A stretch of DNA of 43,473 nt from a bacterium (GTDB lineage Bacteria > SZUA-182 > DTGQ01). The notes under the pieces were generated by a model. That model did not search any database. It had not been told where the DNA came from and saw nothing but the letters and a program-made list of their open reading frames with translations. The stretch is from the NCBI GenBank assembly GCA_023512255.1, contig JAILZY010000023.1, positions 1 through 43,473 of the forward strand, read 5' to 3'. Shown piece by piece: positions 28,935 through 38,500 of this stretch; within the stretch, counting starts at the first letter, position 1; each line of letters opens with the position of its first letter. Both the position numbers and the translations under genes were made by a program.

Positions 28935-30155
28935 ATGTCGAGATTTTTTTCCCGTTCTCTGCGTGCTCTTGGGGCGGATAGCTACAGGTGGTCAGTGGTG
29001 TGTCTGCTTTTGGCCGCTGTGATTTTCCTTCTCTGGGCGATCTGGTTTTTTGGGGCTAAAGTTACCCTTTATGAGGTGAGTGAGGAGGCAAAATTAGAAC
29101 TTGAGCGGGCGGCCTATGCGCTCGATGCCCCGATTGGAGGCCGGATTGTGGCCAATAATATGACTCTTGGCCGAATGGTGCAGGCTGGGGAAGTGCTGAT
29201 TGAATTAGATACAGCCACAGAGCGCCTGATGATAGATGAGGAGCGCTGCGGCCTAGATGCTCTCAGCCGACAGCTCGAAGCGCTTTCCGCTGAGCTTAAA
29301 GCCCAACGGCAGGCCCATTCTGAACATCAGCAGATGATGCGAAAGGCTATTGATGAGGCCCGGGCCAGGCAGCGGGAGGCAGAGGTGGACCTTCTGCTAA
29401 TGGAGGATGAGCTTGAGCGAATGATTGCCTTGCGGAATAAGGGCATGGTGTCTGAAGTGGATCTTCTTCAGGCTAAGGCTGAGATGCAAAAACGCCGTCA
29501 GGCGGTTGCGGCCCTTGAATTTCGCACCCATCAGCTCGAGTGGGAGGAGAAAAACCGCAAGAGTGAAAGCCAGGTGCAGATTGAGCAGATCAAGCGCCAG
29601 ATAGCTATGATCAAGGGAGAGATAGCCGCCAAAAATCTGGCCATTGAGCGAATCCGCCGCCGAATTGGCCAGGGGTTTATTCGGGCGCCAGTCTCTGGAC
29701 AAATTGATGGTCTGAAGGATTTGAGGATCGGGTCGGTGATCCGCGAGGGAGAAAGACTAGGAACGATTCTCACTCGCGGGCGGCTTACCATTACAGCCGA
29801 GTTTTCTCCATCAGAGGCGGTAGGCCGCATCCGACCCGGACAGACAGCCAGGCTTCGACTAGACAGCTTTCCCTGGACCCAATACGGCACTATTCCGGCC
29901 AGGGTCGCCAGGGTCGCCAGCGAGATTCGGGATGGCCGTGTGCGGGCCGAACTCGTCCCTGGTCCAAATCTTCCCTCTTCCATCCCTCTCCGGCATGGTT
30001 TGTCAGGGGCGGTTGAGGTTGAGGTGGATCGAACTACACCGGCAGAGCTGCTGCTGCGGCTTGCAGGAAAGCTGCTGGCAAGACCATCGACCATCGTGGG
30101 CTCACCAGCCAGATTCGTAATTTCAGCTCAAGCCGGAGGACAGGATGTCCACTGA
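28935..30155 (+). CDS. HlyD-family membrane fusion (periplasmic adaptor) protein
   Basis: A 406-residue adaptor of a type I-like secretion system. One membrane helix (about residues 16-42) is followed by a first biotinyl-lipoyl half with DAPIGGRI and GEVLIELDTATE, and then a coiled-coil hairpin from about residue 105 to 235, rich in Glu, Arg and Gln. The second lipoyl half is RAPVSGQIDGLKDLRIGSVI, with a beta-barrel region beyond it. Such adaptors link inner-membrane ABC exporters to the outer membrane or stabilise peptide export. The frame opens at 28875, but the ATG at 28935 has AGGGGAGA six bases before it. It overlaps the next gene by 11 bases, so the three exporter genes are one operon. 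No outer-membrane channel gene is present. Confidence 0.88.
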   Translation: MSRFFSRSLRALGADSYRWSVVCLLLAAVIFLLWAIWFFGAKVTLYEVSEEAKLELERAAYALDAPIGGRIVANNMTLGRMVQAGEVLIELDTATERLMIDEERCGLDALSRQLEALSAELKAQRQAHSEHQQMMRKAIDEARARQREAEVDLLLMEDELERMIALRNKGMVSEVDLLQAKAEMQKRRQAVAALEFRTHQLEWEEKNRKSESQVQIEQIKRQIAMIKGEIAAKNLAIERIRRRIGQGFIRAPVSGQIDGLKDLRIGSVIREGERLGTILTRGRLTITAEFSPSEAVGRIRPGQTARLRLDSFPWTQYGTIPARVARVASEIRDGRVRAELVPGPNLPSSIPLRHGLSGAVEVEVDRTTPAELLLRLAGKLLARPSTIVGSPARFVISAQAGGQDVH

Positions 30156-33105
30156 TACTTCCTCATCCCATACTTCCTCATCCCGCCTGCCCTTCCCGCT
30201 CTCGCTCTGGCGAGCCTGGCAGCAGAGCCGCCAGCGTTTCCTTATTCCAGAAATTGTGCAAACTTCGAGCATGGATTGCGGGCCGGCCTCCCTCAAGTGC
30301 CTTCTCGAAGGATTTGGCATCCAGATAAGCTATGGTCGGCTCCGTGAGGCCTGTCAGACCGATGTCGATGGCACCTCACTGAATACCCTAGAGCAGGTAG
30401 CCGTGCAGCTTGGACTTGAGGCAGAGCAAATCATCCTGCCAGCCGATCATCTCCTGCTTCCCCAAGCCAGGGCCTTGCCAGCCATCGCTGTGGTTTGTAG
30501 CCCAAGCGGGCTGACCCACTTTATCGTCATCTGGCGGGTTCATGGCCGCTTGGTCCAGGTCATGGATCCGGCTACCGGCAGAAGGTGGCCCACAAGGCAG
30601 CAGATGCTCAATGAGCTATATATCCATACCATACCTGCTCCAGCTTCTGCCTGGCGAGAGTGGACAGAGACAGCCGAATTTGTGGGAGCTCTCTGCCAAA
30701 GACTAGCCAAGCTCGGGCTGTCGCTTAAAGAAAGGGCTTTGCTCGCTCAAGAGGCTCTTCAACACCCTGCCTGGCAGCCGATAGCCATCCTAGATGCAGC
30801 CTGCCGGATGGTCGATTCATTCACCAGATCAGGCGGCCTAAAGCCAGGAAGACAAGCTAAGAGTCTACTCAGGGCTTTGTTCGACCGCGGCCTAGAAAGT
30901 GCCTCTGAGATAGAGAAAATCATTCCAGCTGCCTATTGGTCAGTCCAGTCTACTACCCAGGTTGGGCCACAGGGCGAGGAGCAGCTTATCGTGCGCGGTG
31001 CTGTGCTTGTGCGGGTGCTTGGCAGACTGGCTACAGGCAGCATCAGCCACCTAATCCCAGAGCAGCCTAAGGCTTTGACTGATAAGCAGGATATCTCAAA
31101 AGGGCAAGCTATCCCAAAAGGGGAGGATAATCAAGCCGCGGCGGGGATGGACAAAAGCCGTGGGAGAGATGAGGCGAAGGCTCCTTCTCCTTCCCCACTC
31201 TCGCCTGAGCTTGAGGCGGCCCTCCATGAGCGGCCACTAAGCCCTAGCCGCGAGATTCTAAAGCTTCTAGCCCAAGATGGATTTTTCTCTCCCTTGCTTC
31301 TTTTAGCCGCGCTAGCTTTGGCTGCGCTCAGTGTCATCGTTCAGGCCTTGTTATTTCGCTCTCTCTTTGACCTTGTCCGTGAGCTTGGCCTGGCTGGGCA
31401 GCGATTTGAATTTATGGCCGCAATAGTCATTTTTGCCATCGCCGCTCTTCTCCTTGAGCTTCCGATCGCGGCCGAGCTGCTTCGTCTTGGTCGGCACCTT
31501 GAGATGCGCCTTCGTCTGGCCTTCATGGAAAAGCTCCCCCGACTCCATGACCGGTATTTTCAAAGCCGCCTTACCTCAGATATGGCCGAGCGAAGCCACA
31601 GCGTTCACCTGTTGAGGCTACTGCCAAGCCTTGGCGGGCAAATCATCCGCACAGCCTTTGAACTCATTCTGACTGTGGCTGCGATCTGCTGGCTCTATCC
31701 GGCAAGCGGCCTGATTGCCCTTGCGGCCGCTGTGCTCAGCCTCGGCCTCCCTCTGGCCGTAAGCCCTTGGTTAGCTGAGCGAAATCTGAGGGTCAGAAAT
31801 CACGCCGGAGCCTTGAGCCGCTTCTATCTCGATGCGCTGCTTGGCCTAGTGCCGATTCGGGCTCATGGAGCCCAAAGAGCGGTCCGCCGTGAACATGAGG
31901 ATCTGCTCATCGAGTGGGCGCGGGCTGGCTTTGGCTTTCAATCGGCAGTGGTGATGATCGAAGGGCTATCCTCCCTTATCGGCTTTGGGTTAGCTGCCTG
32001 GCTTCTGTTCAGCTACCGGGCAGGAGGAGGTGAGCCTGGTGGGGTTCTCTTGTTGGTTTACTGGGCGCTAAATCTGCCAAACCTTGGTCAGACGGTGGCC
32101 ATGCTGGCCCGGCAATATCCCAATCAGCGCAATGTGGTCTTGCGGCTGATCGAGCCTCTCGGCGCTCCCGAAGAGTCTACTGCTGAAAAAGTGATCATCC
32201 CTCGCCCACACTCTCCTGGAGTAGCCACAAACCGCCGGGCCGGCGTATCCCTACACCTTGAGGGGGTAAGTGTTCGGGCCGCTGGACAGATCGTTCTTGA
32301 AGATATAACCTTGGCCATTGAGCCAGCAAGCCACGTGGCTATTGTTGGCCGCTCAGGTGCCGGCAAATCTACCCTGGTTGGCCTTTTTCTCGGCTGGTAT
32401 CGGCCATGTGCCGGAAGAATCCTGGTCGATGGCTGTCCTCTGACCGCTGAGCGGCTTGAGCGGCTCCGTCGCCAGACAGCCTGGGTCGATCCAGCGGTTC
32501 ACCTGTGGAATCGCTCCCTGCTCGAAAATCTCCTGTTTGGAGTCGATCCAGACCAAGAGCTTCCAATCGGGCAAGCGATCAAGAAGGCCGGCCTTCAGGG
32601 TGTTCTGGGACGGCTGGCCTCAGGGTTCCAGACTCGGCTCGGCGAAGATGGTCGCCTGGTTTCAGGCGGTGAGGGACAGCGAGTGCGCCTTGGTCGAGCC
32701 ATGATCCGACCAGGGGTGCGACTGGTGATCCTGGATGAGCCGTTCCGTGGACTCGATTACCAGCAGCGGCGAGAGCTTCTGACCAACAGCCGCACCCTTT
32801 GGCCACAGGCCACCCTCCTTTGCATAACCCATGATATCGCTGAAACCAAGACCTTTGATCAGGTCCTAGTGATGGAAGGGGGCCGGATCGTGGAAAGCGG
32901 CTCTCCAGCCGATCTTGCCCAAAGAGCAAACTCTCGCTATCGGGCTTTGGCCAAGGCCCAAGAGATGGTCAGAAAGGGTTTTTGGTCAGCTCCGGCCTGG
33001 CGCAAACTTCGGCTCGAAGGAGGGCAATTAACTGAAGCTACTGATGCCTTGAAGGAAATCGAAGAGGCAAACCGGGTATTAGCCGCCCAAGGGGATTACG
33101 AATAA
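30145..33105 (+). CDS. ABC exporter with N-terminal C39 peptidase domain
   Basis: A peptidase-containing ATP-binding transporter (PCAT) of 986 residues, well above the usual 700. Residues 35-160 form a C39 cysteine-protease domain with an apparently intact triad: Cys45 in SMDCGPASL, His126 in LTHFIVIW and Asp142 in VMDPATG. Such domains cut double-glycine leaders while the carrier exports the core. Residues 160-375 are an unrecognised insert ending in a Lys/Gly/Pro-rich linker. The transmembrane domain spans about 378-640. The nucleotide-binding domain has Walker A GRSGAGKST (735-743), signature SGGEGQR (840-846) and Walker B VILDEP (Glu865). It resembles the peptidase-bearing half of NHLM-type bacteriocin exporters. 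No substrate peptide gene is visible. Confidence 0.88.
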   Translation: MSTDTSSSHTSSSRLPFPLSLWRAWQQSRQRFLIPEIVQTSSMDCGPASLKCLLEGFGIQISYGRLREACQTDVDGTSLNTLEQVAVQLGLEAEQIILPADHLLLPQARALPAIAVVCSPSGLTHFIVIWRVHGRLVQVMDPATGRRWPTRQQMLNELYIHTIPAPASAWREWTETAEFVGALCQRLAKLGLSLKERALLAQEALQHPAWQPIAILDAACRMVDSFTRSGGLKPGRQAKSLLRALFDRGLESASEIEKIIPAAYWSVQSTTQVGPQGEEQLIVRGAVLVRVLGRLATGSISHLIPEQPKALTDKQDISKGQAIPKGEDNQAAAGMDKSRGRDEAKAPSPSPLSPELEAALHERPLSPSREILKLLAQDGFFSPLLLLAALALAALSVIVQALLFRSLFDLVRELGLAGQRFEFMAAIVIFAIAALLLELPIAAELLRLGRHLEMRLRLAFMEKLPRLHDRYFQSRLTSDMAERSHSVHLLRLLPSLGGQIIRTAFELILTVAAICWLYPASGLIALAAAVLSLGLPLAVSPWLAERNLRVRNHAGALSRFYLDALLGLVPIRAHGAQRAVRREHEDLLIEWARAGFGFQSAVVMIEGLSSLIGFGLAAWLLFSYRAGGGEPGGVLLLVYWALNLPNLGQTVAMLARQYPNQRNVVLRLIEPLGAPEESTAEKVIIPRPHSPGVATNRRAGVSLHLEGVSVRAAGQIVLEDITLAIEPASHVAIVGRSGAGKSTLVGLFLGWYRPCAGRILVDGCPLTAERLERLRRQTAWVDPAVHLWNRSLLENLLFGVDPDQELPIGQAIKKAGLQGVLGRLASGFQTRLGEDGRLVSGGEGQRVRLGRAMIRPGVRLVILDEPFRGLDYQQRRELLTNSRTLWPQATLLCITHDIAETKTFDQVLVMEGGRIVESGSPADLAQRANSRYRALAKAQEMVRKGFWSAPAWRKLRLEGGQLTEATDALKEIEEANRVLAAQGDYE

Positions 33106-33128
33106 TGGAGCGGAGAGAGTATATATAA

Positions 33129-35420
33129 ATGGAAGAGAGTAGAGAGTTGACAGAAAAATTTTCCTCTGAAGATGAGGCTTTCTCCTGGCCAATATCTCGA
33201 TTGGGTGAAGCCCTGGAAATGCTGGCCCAAAAAAGTTCTCTCAAGCCGCGATCAATAAAGATACCACCGCCGCCGCAGAGTATATTGCTATCCCTCTCAG
33301 CCGAATCCATAAGCGAAGCTCTTGGGGCATGGATCGACTCCGCAGCCCGCTGCCTTGGGCTTGAGGCTGAGCCGATCGAGATCACCTATGCCATGAGCGG
33401 TAAAATTTTACCGCGCGTGGCACCTGCCCTAATTCTCCTGCCTGGACAGCCTCAATCGCCCGCAAGACAGCAGCAGCAGCCCGCACCAGAGCAACCCGAG
33501 GCCGCCTGGCGCTTTTTGGTCCTCATTCCCGCTCGCCGGCAAGGCCGAAGAAGCAGATCCTTATCCGTACTTAGATCCGATCACAAGGTCCAGCGAATCG
33601 ACCTTGAAATTGTCCGAAGCCTGCTTTGCTGGAAATTGGAGGCATACCTTGCTCCTGAAATCGACCGATTGTTTGACCAGGTCAAGGCCGTGGTCAACAA
33701 GTCGCACCGCGGGCGGATGCGAGCAAAGATTTTAGCCGAACACCTTGCTCCTTTTAAGGTTTCCTGTGGCTGGCTACTTCGACTATCCCCTGGGGCGAGC
33801 TTTTGGGAGCAGATGAAGCAGGCTCGTCTTTGCGGCTACTTTTTCGCCCTCACCGGCACCTCGGCGGCTCAGTACGCATTGATGATCTTCTCCTGGTGGC
33901 TCATTGGCCGGGGAGCACTGCAAGGCAGACTCGATTTGGGGTGGCTTATAGCCTGGGCCCTGCTTCTCCTTAGCATGATCCCCTTGCAGATGCTCACTAC
34001 TTGGTTTCAGGGATGTCTGGCCATTAATGCCGCCGGGCTTCTAAAACAGCGACTCTTATATGGCGCCTTGCAGCTTGAGCCAGAGGAAATCAGCCACCAG
34101 GGGACAGGGCAGCTCCTTGGTCGGGTAATAGAGTCAGAGGCCTTAGAATCCCTGGCCTTAAGCGGCGGATTAAGCAGCTTGAGCCTGATGATCGAGCTTG
34201 TGGCTGCCAGCGCTATCCTAGTTGTCGGTGCCGCCGGTAGATTGAGCAGCCTTCTTTTTCTTGCCTGGATGGGAATCGGCCTCCTCTTAGGCTGGCGCTA
34301 TTTTGCCGCCCGCTGGCAGTGGACCAAGGCGCGGCTTGAGATAACCCACGATCTGGTTGAGCGGATGGTTGGCCACAGGACTAGGCTTGCTCAGGAGCGC
34401 CGCCAAAGCTGGCATGAGGGAGAGGATCATTCGGCTGAGCACTACCTTGAACTGTCAAAGACGATGGATAGACGCAGCGTACTGCTTACCACCCTGGTGC
34501 CCTCAGGCTGGCTAGTTTTGGGACTCATCGGCTTGTCTGTAGCCTTTGTTTCAGGCCAGGCACAGACAGCCTCAGCTATGGCCGTTGGCCTGGCCGGTAT
34601 CCTTCTTGCCCAGCGGGGGCTGGGAAAGCTTCCGTCAGGGCTTTTGAGTCTGGCTGATGCGGCTATCGCCTGGAAGCAGGTCGCACCCCTCTTTCATGCC
34701 GCAGGCCGCGACAGCTTGGCAACCGATAGCTTACCCTCCTCTTGCGCTCTTGCCTACACCGCCGCTGGCCCCTATTTTCACCAAGATGGACAGCCAGCCG
34801 ATGAGCGCTATCCGCTGATTGAGGCCCAAAACCTTACCTTCCGCTACCGAGGCCACAGCCAACCAGCAATCTTTGGATGCAGCCTGCAAATCTGGCCCGG
34901 TGATCAGCTCCTGCTCGAAGGCCCCTCCGGAGGCGGAAAATCTACCCTCGTCTCTTTGCTCATCGGCCTGCGAGTGCCCGAATCAGGCCTTCTCCTGATG
35001 AGCGGCCTTGATCTTTCAACCATAGGCGGAAAAGAGTGGCGACGCCGAGTGGTGGCTGCTCCGCAGTTCCATGAAAATCATGTCCTGAGTGCCCCCCTAG
35101 CCTTCAATCTTCTTATGGGGCGACGCTGGCCACCACAGCCGGCTGATCTTGAAGAGGCTGAAAAAGTCTGCCGAAAGCTTGGCCTTGGCGATCTCCTTGA
35201 CCGAATGCCAGCCGGTCTTATGCAGCCAGTCGGTGAGACTGGCTGGCAGCTGTCTCACGGAGAAAAGAGCCGCCTCTACATCGCCAGAGCCCTCCTTCAG
35301 GCCGCAGACCTGATCATCCTCGATGAGAGCTTTGCAGCACTTGACCCTGAGAGCCTAAATCAAGCCTTGAGCTACGTTCTTGAGCAGGCCCCAACTCTTC
35401 TGGTGATCGCTCATCCATAA
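33129..35420 (+). CDS. Second ABC exporter half with divergent N-terminal domain
   Basis: A 763-residue ABC transporter, probably the heterodimer partner of the preceding protein. The first 230 residues contain a globular region with RVAPALILLPG and RFLVLIPARRQGR that parallels the strand pattern of C39 domains but lacks the catalytic Cys and His; this reading is inference. The transmembrane domain runs from about 235 to 530, and the nucleotide-binding domain has Walker A GPSGGGKST (598-606), signature LSHGEKSR (708-715) and Walker B LIILDES (Glu733). The signature reads SHGE instead of SGGE, so one of the two ATP sites may be degenerate. The gene follows 23 bases after its partner, with GGAGAGAG upstream. 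Confidence 0.82.
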   Translation: MEESRELTEKFSSEDEAFSWPISRLGEALEMLAQKSSLKPRSIKIPPPPQSILLSLSAESISEALGAWIDSAARCLGLEAEPIEITYAMSGKILPRVAPALILLPGQPQSPARQQQQPAPEQPEAAWRFLVLIPARRQGRRSRSLSVLRSDHKVQRIDLEIVRSLLCWKLEAYLAPEIDRLFDQVKAVVNKSHRGRMRAKILAEHLAPFKVSCGWLLRLSPGASFWEQMKQARLCGYFFALTGTSAAQYALMIFSWWLIGRGALQGRLDLGWLIAWALLLLSMIPLQMLTTWFQGCLAINAAGLLKQRLLYGALQLEPEEISHQGTGQLLGRVIESEALESLALSGGLSSLSLMIELVAASAILVVGAAGRLSSLLFLAWMGIGLLLGWRYFAARWQWTKARLEITHDLVERMVGHRTRLAQERRQSWHEGEDHSAEHYLELSKTMDRRSVLLTTLVPSGWLVLGLIGLSVAFVSGQAQTASAMAVGLAGILLAQRGLGKLPSGLLSLADAAIAWKQVAPLFHAAGRDSLATDSLPSSCALAYTAAGPYFHQDGQPADERYPLIEAQNLTFRYRGHSQPAIFGCSLQIWPGDQLLLEGPSGGGKSTLVSLLIGLRVPESGLLLMSGLDLSTIGGKEWRRRVVAAPQFHENHVLSAPLAFNLLMGRRWPPQPADLEEAEKVCRKLGLGDLLDRMPAGLMQPVGETGWQLSHGEKSRLYIARALLQAADLIILDESFAALDPESLNQALSYVLEQAPTLLVIAHP

Positions 35421-35546
35421 GGGGAAAACCCTTTTGAAAAAGGGTTTTCCCCTTATCACCCCTTTCCTAAAACTTTAATAGCTAGCTATTAAAGTTTTAG
35501 GAGGATGGTTTGGAAGGAACCCTTTTTCAAAAGGGTTCCTTCCAAA
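35417..35546. repeat. Three consecutive long perfect palindromes
   Basis: Hairpin 1 at 35417-35456 has 19-bp arms around a 2-base centre and includes the stop codon of the exporter gene. Hairpin 2 at 35465-35502 is an uninterrupted 38-bp palindrome centred on GCTAGC. Hairpin 3 at 35509-35546 has 18-bp arms around a 2-base centre. The cores of hairpins 1 (AACCCTTTTGAAAAAGGGTT) and 3 are reverse complements of each other, so the whole block is symmetrical about hairpin 2. Neither hairpin 1 nor 3 is followed by a T-run, so simple terminators are not the full explanation. hrpA starts 15 bases later. Confidence 0.85.
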
Positions 35547-35561
35547 AATCAAATAAAATAA

Positions 35562-38500
35562 ATGCTATCTGAAAAAATTGAAAAGATTAGCCAAAAGCCA
35601 AAAAAAAGCTCTCACCAAAGGCGAAAGCGGGCTTCTCTTTGCTCTGCTCAGCCTGTCTCTATCACCTATCCGGCTGATCTGCCCATTGTGGCCAAACGCG
35701 CTGAGATTATTCAGGCCATCTTGAAAAATCAGGTGCTGATCATTACCGGAGACACTGGCTCAGGAAAAACTACCCAGATCCCGAAGATGTGCCTTGAGGC
35801 TGGCCGTGGCCGCGCTGGAAAGATCGGCTGTACTCAACCCAGGCGGCTGGCTGCTATGTCTGTCGCTAGGCGGGTGGCTGAAGAGCTAGGTGATGTGGCT
35901 AGGGAACTCGTAGGGTATCAGATCCGCTTCCAGGACCGAACCTCTCCCAAAACCCGAATCAAGTTTATGACTGACGGTATACTGCTGGCTGAGACCCAGA
36001 GCGATCCCTCTCTTTTTAGCTATGATACCATAATCATTGATGAGGCTCATGAGCGCAGCCTGAATATTGATTTTCTCCTTGGTATCCTGAGACAGCTTCT
36101 AGTCAAGCGAAAGGATCTTAAGGTTATCATCACCTCAGCTACTATTGACACGGAAAAATTCTCCCAAAGTTTTGGCGAAGCGCCGGTAATAGAGGTTTCA
36201 GGCCGCAGGTATCCGGTTGAGGTTTGGTATCGGCCCATCGATCATGAGCTGGAAGATGCCGGAGATATTACCTACATTGACCAGGCCATCAAGGCTGTGG
36301 AGGAATTGAAGAGGCAGAGACGCCAGGGAGATATTTTGATCTTTATGCCCACCGAGCGAGACATCCGGGAGACGCAGCAGCGGCTTGAGGGCAGACAATA
36401 TCCCAACACGCTTATCCTGCCCCTTTTGGGTCGTCTGACCGCTGATGAGCAGAGCAGAGTGTTTCAGCCCGTCTCAGAACAAAAGATTGTTATTGCCACC
36501 AATGTAGCTGAGACCTCGATTACGGTTCCAGGCATAAAATACGTAATCGATACAGGCCTGGCCCGTATCTCCCAGTACAATGCCCGCACAAGAACCCAGA
36601 GCCTGCCCATTCAGCCTATTTCCCGAAGCAGTGCTGATCAGCGCAAAGGGCGATGTGGCCGCACTGAGTCGGGCATTTGCATCCGGCTCTACTCTGAAGC
36701 CGAATACCTAGAGTGGCCGCAGTTTACCCCACCGGAAATCAAACGGTCCAATCTGGCCCGGGTTATTCTGCAAATGGTTTTTCTCAACTTGGGCAATGTG
36801 GCTACTTTTCCCTTCATTGATCCTCCTACGCCTTCGGCCATTCGGGATGGATATGCGACCTTGAGAGAGCTTGGAGCATTGGATGCCCAAAATAAACTGA
36901 CGCCTATTGGCCGGATGATGGCCCGGCTACCCCTTGATCCTCGAATTGCTCGGATGCTGATTGAGGCCAAGAAAGAAGGGGCGATCAAAGAGGTAGCGAT
37001 TATTGCTGCGGCCTTGAGTATTCAGGATCCGCGGGAGCGGCCCCTGGAGCAGGAGGCCAAGGCAGATGAGATGCACGCCGGATTCCGAGAGCAAAACTCT
37101 GACTTTCTTACCCTGCTCAAGATCTGGAACACCTACCACCAAAGTTGGGAAAAGCTCAAGACCCAGAACCAGATGAGGAAGTTTTGTAAAACTCACTTTC
37201 TCTCCTACAACCGCATGAGGGAGTGGCAAGACATTCATGAGCAGATTCTAACCATTCTCGCCGAGTTAGGGGACTATCCCCTGAACCAGCAGCCGGCAAG
37301 CTATGAAGCTATTCACCGCTCCATCCTGAGCGGGCTGCTCAGTCATGTTGCCCAGCGAATCGAAGATAACCCAAGGGAGAAAAATCTCTACCGAACCTCC
37401 CGCGGCCGAGAGGTCATGATCTTCCCCGGCTCTGGCCAGTTTGGTAAAGCCGGACCGTGGATCGTGGCAGCTGAGCTAGTTCGCACCTCAAGGCTGTTTG
37501 CCCGGATAGTGGCCACCATCCAACCAGAGTGGCTTGAGTCCTTAGCAGGCAATCTCTGTAAAAGGTCGTATTTTGATCCTCACTGGGAAAAGGATCGTGG
37601 GCAGGTAGTGGTCTTTGAGCGGGTCAGCCTCTATGGCTTGATCATTGTTCCAGGCCGCAAGGTTAATTACGGTTCGATCAACCCACAAGAAGCTCATGAG
37701 ATTTTCATCCGCTCTGCCCTGGTTGAAGGGCAGGTTAAGGAGAAATTCTTTTTCCTGGAACACAATCAGCGCCTTATCGAGCAGATCGAAGAGCTAGAGG
37801 ATAAAACTAGGCGCCGAGACATGCTGGTCGATGATGAGACCCTGTTTCAATTTTATGCCGAGCGGATCAGCGAGCCGATCAGCGATGTGCGCTCCTTCAT
37901 TCGATGGCTGAAAGAGCGAGGAGGAGATGAATTTTTGAGGATGAAGCCACAGGACCTCCTGCGGACCACCCTAGATGAGGAAGCGATCAGTCAGTTTCCC
38001 GATACCCTGAAGATTGCCGGCACTTGCCTGCCTCTGACCTATCGCTTTGAGCCTGGTCATGAAGAAGATGGCGCAACCTTACATGTTCCGGCTCATCTTT
38101 TGCCCCGCATCCCGGCTCAGGCTCTGGAATGGCTTGTCCCAGGGCTACTCCCAGAGAAAATCGGCTTTCTCTTGAAAGCCTTACCTAAGGCCTACCGAAA
38201 GCAGCTCATCCCTATTCAGCAGACTGCTCAGCGGCTCTCAGAGCAGCTTTTAGCCATCTGGCCAGGAGGTGGCGCGGCCAAAGAAGGCTATCAGCTCTCT
38301 CTCTCCGAGGCCCTCGAGCAGGCTATCTTTAAGGAATACCATATTTCGATTCCTCGAAGTGCTTGGCCTGAATCAGAGCTGCCGCCGCATCTTCGCCTAC
38401 GCCTTTCGGTAGAAGATGGGCGTGGAAGAGTGCTTGGCCAGGGAAGAGACCTCTTTAGCCTAATCAAAACAGTGCCTAGACAGCAGGAGGACAACCAATG

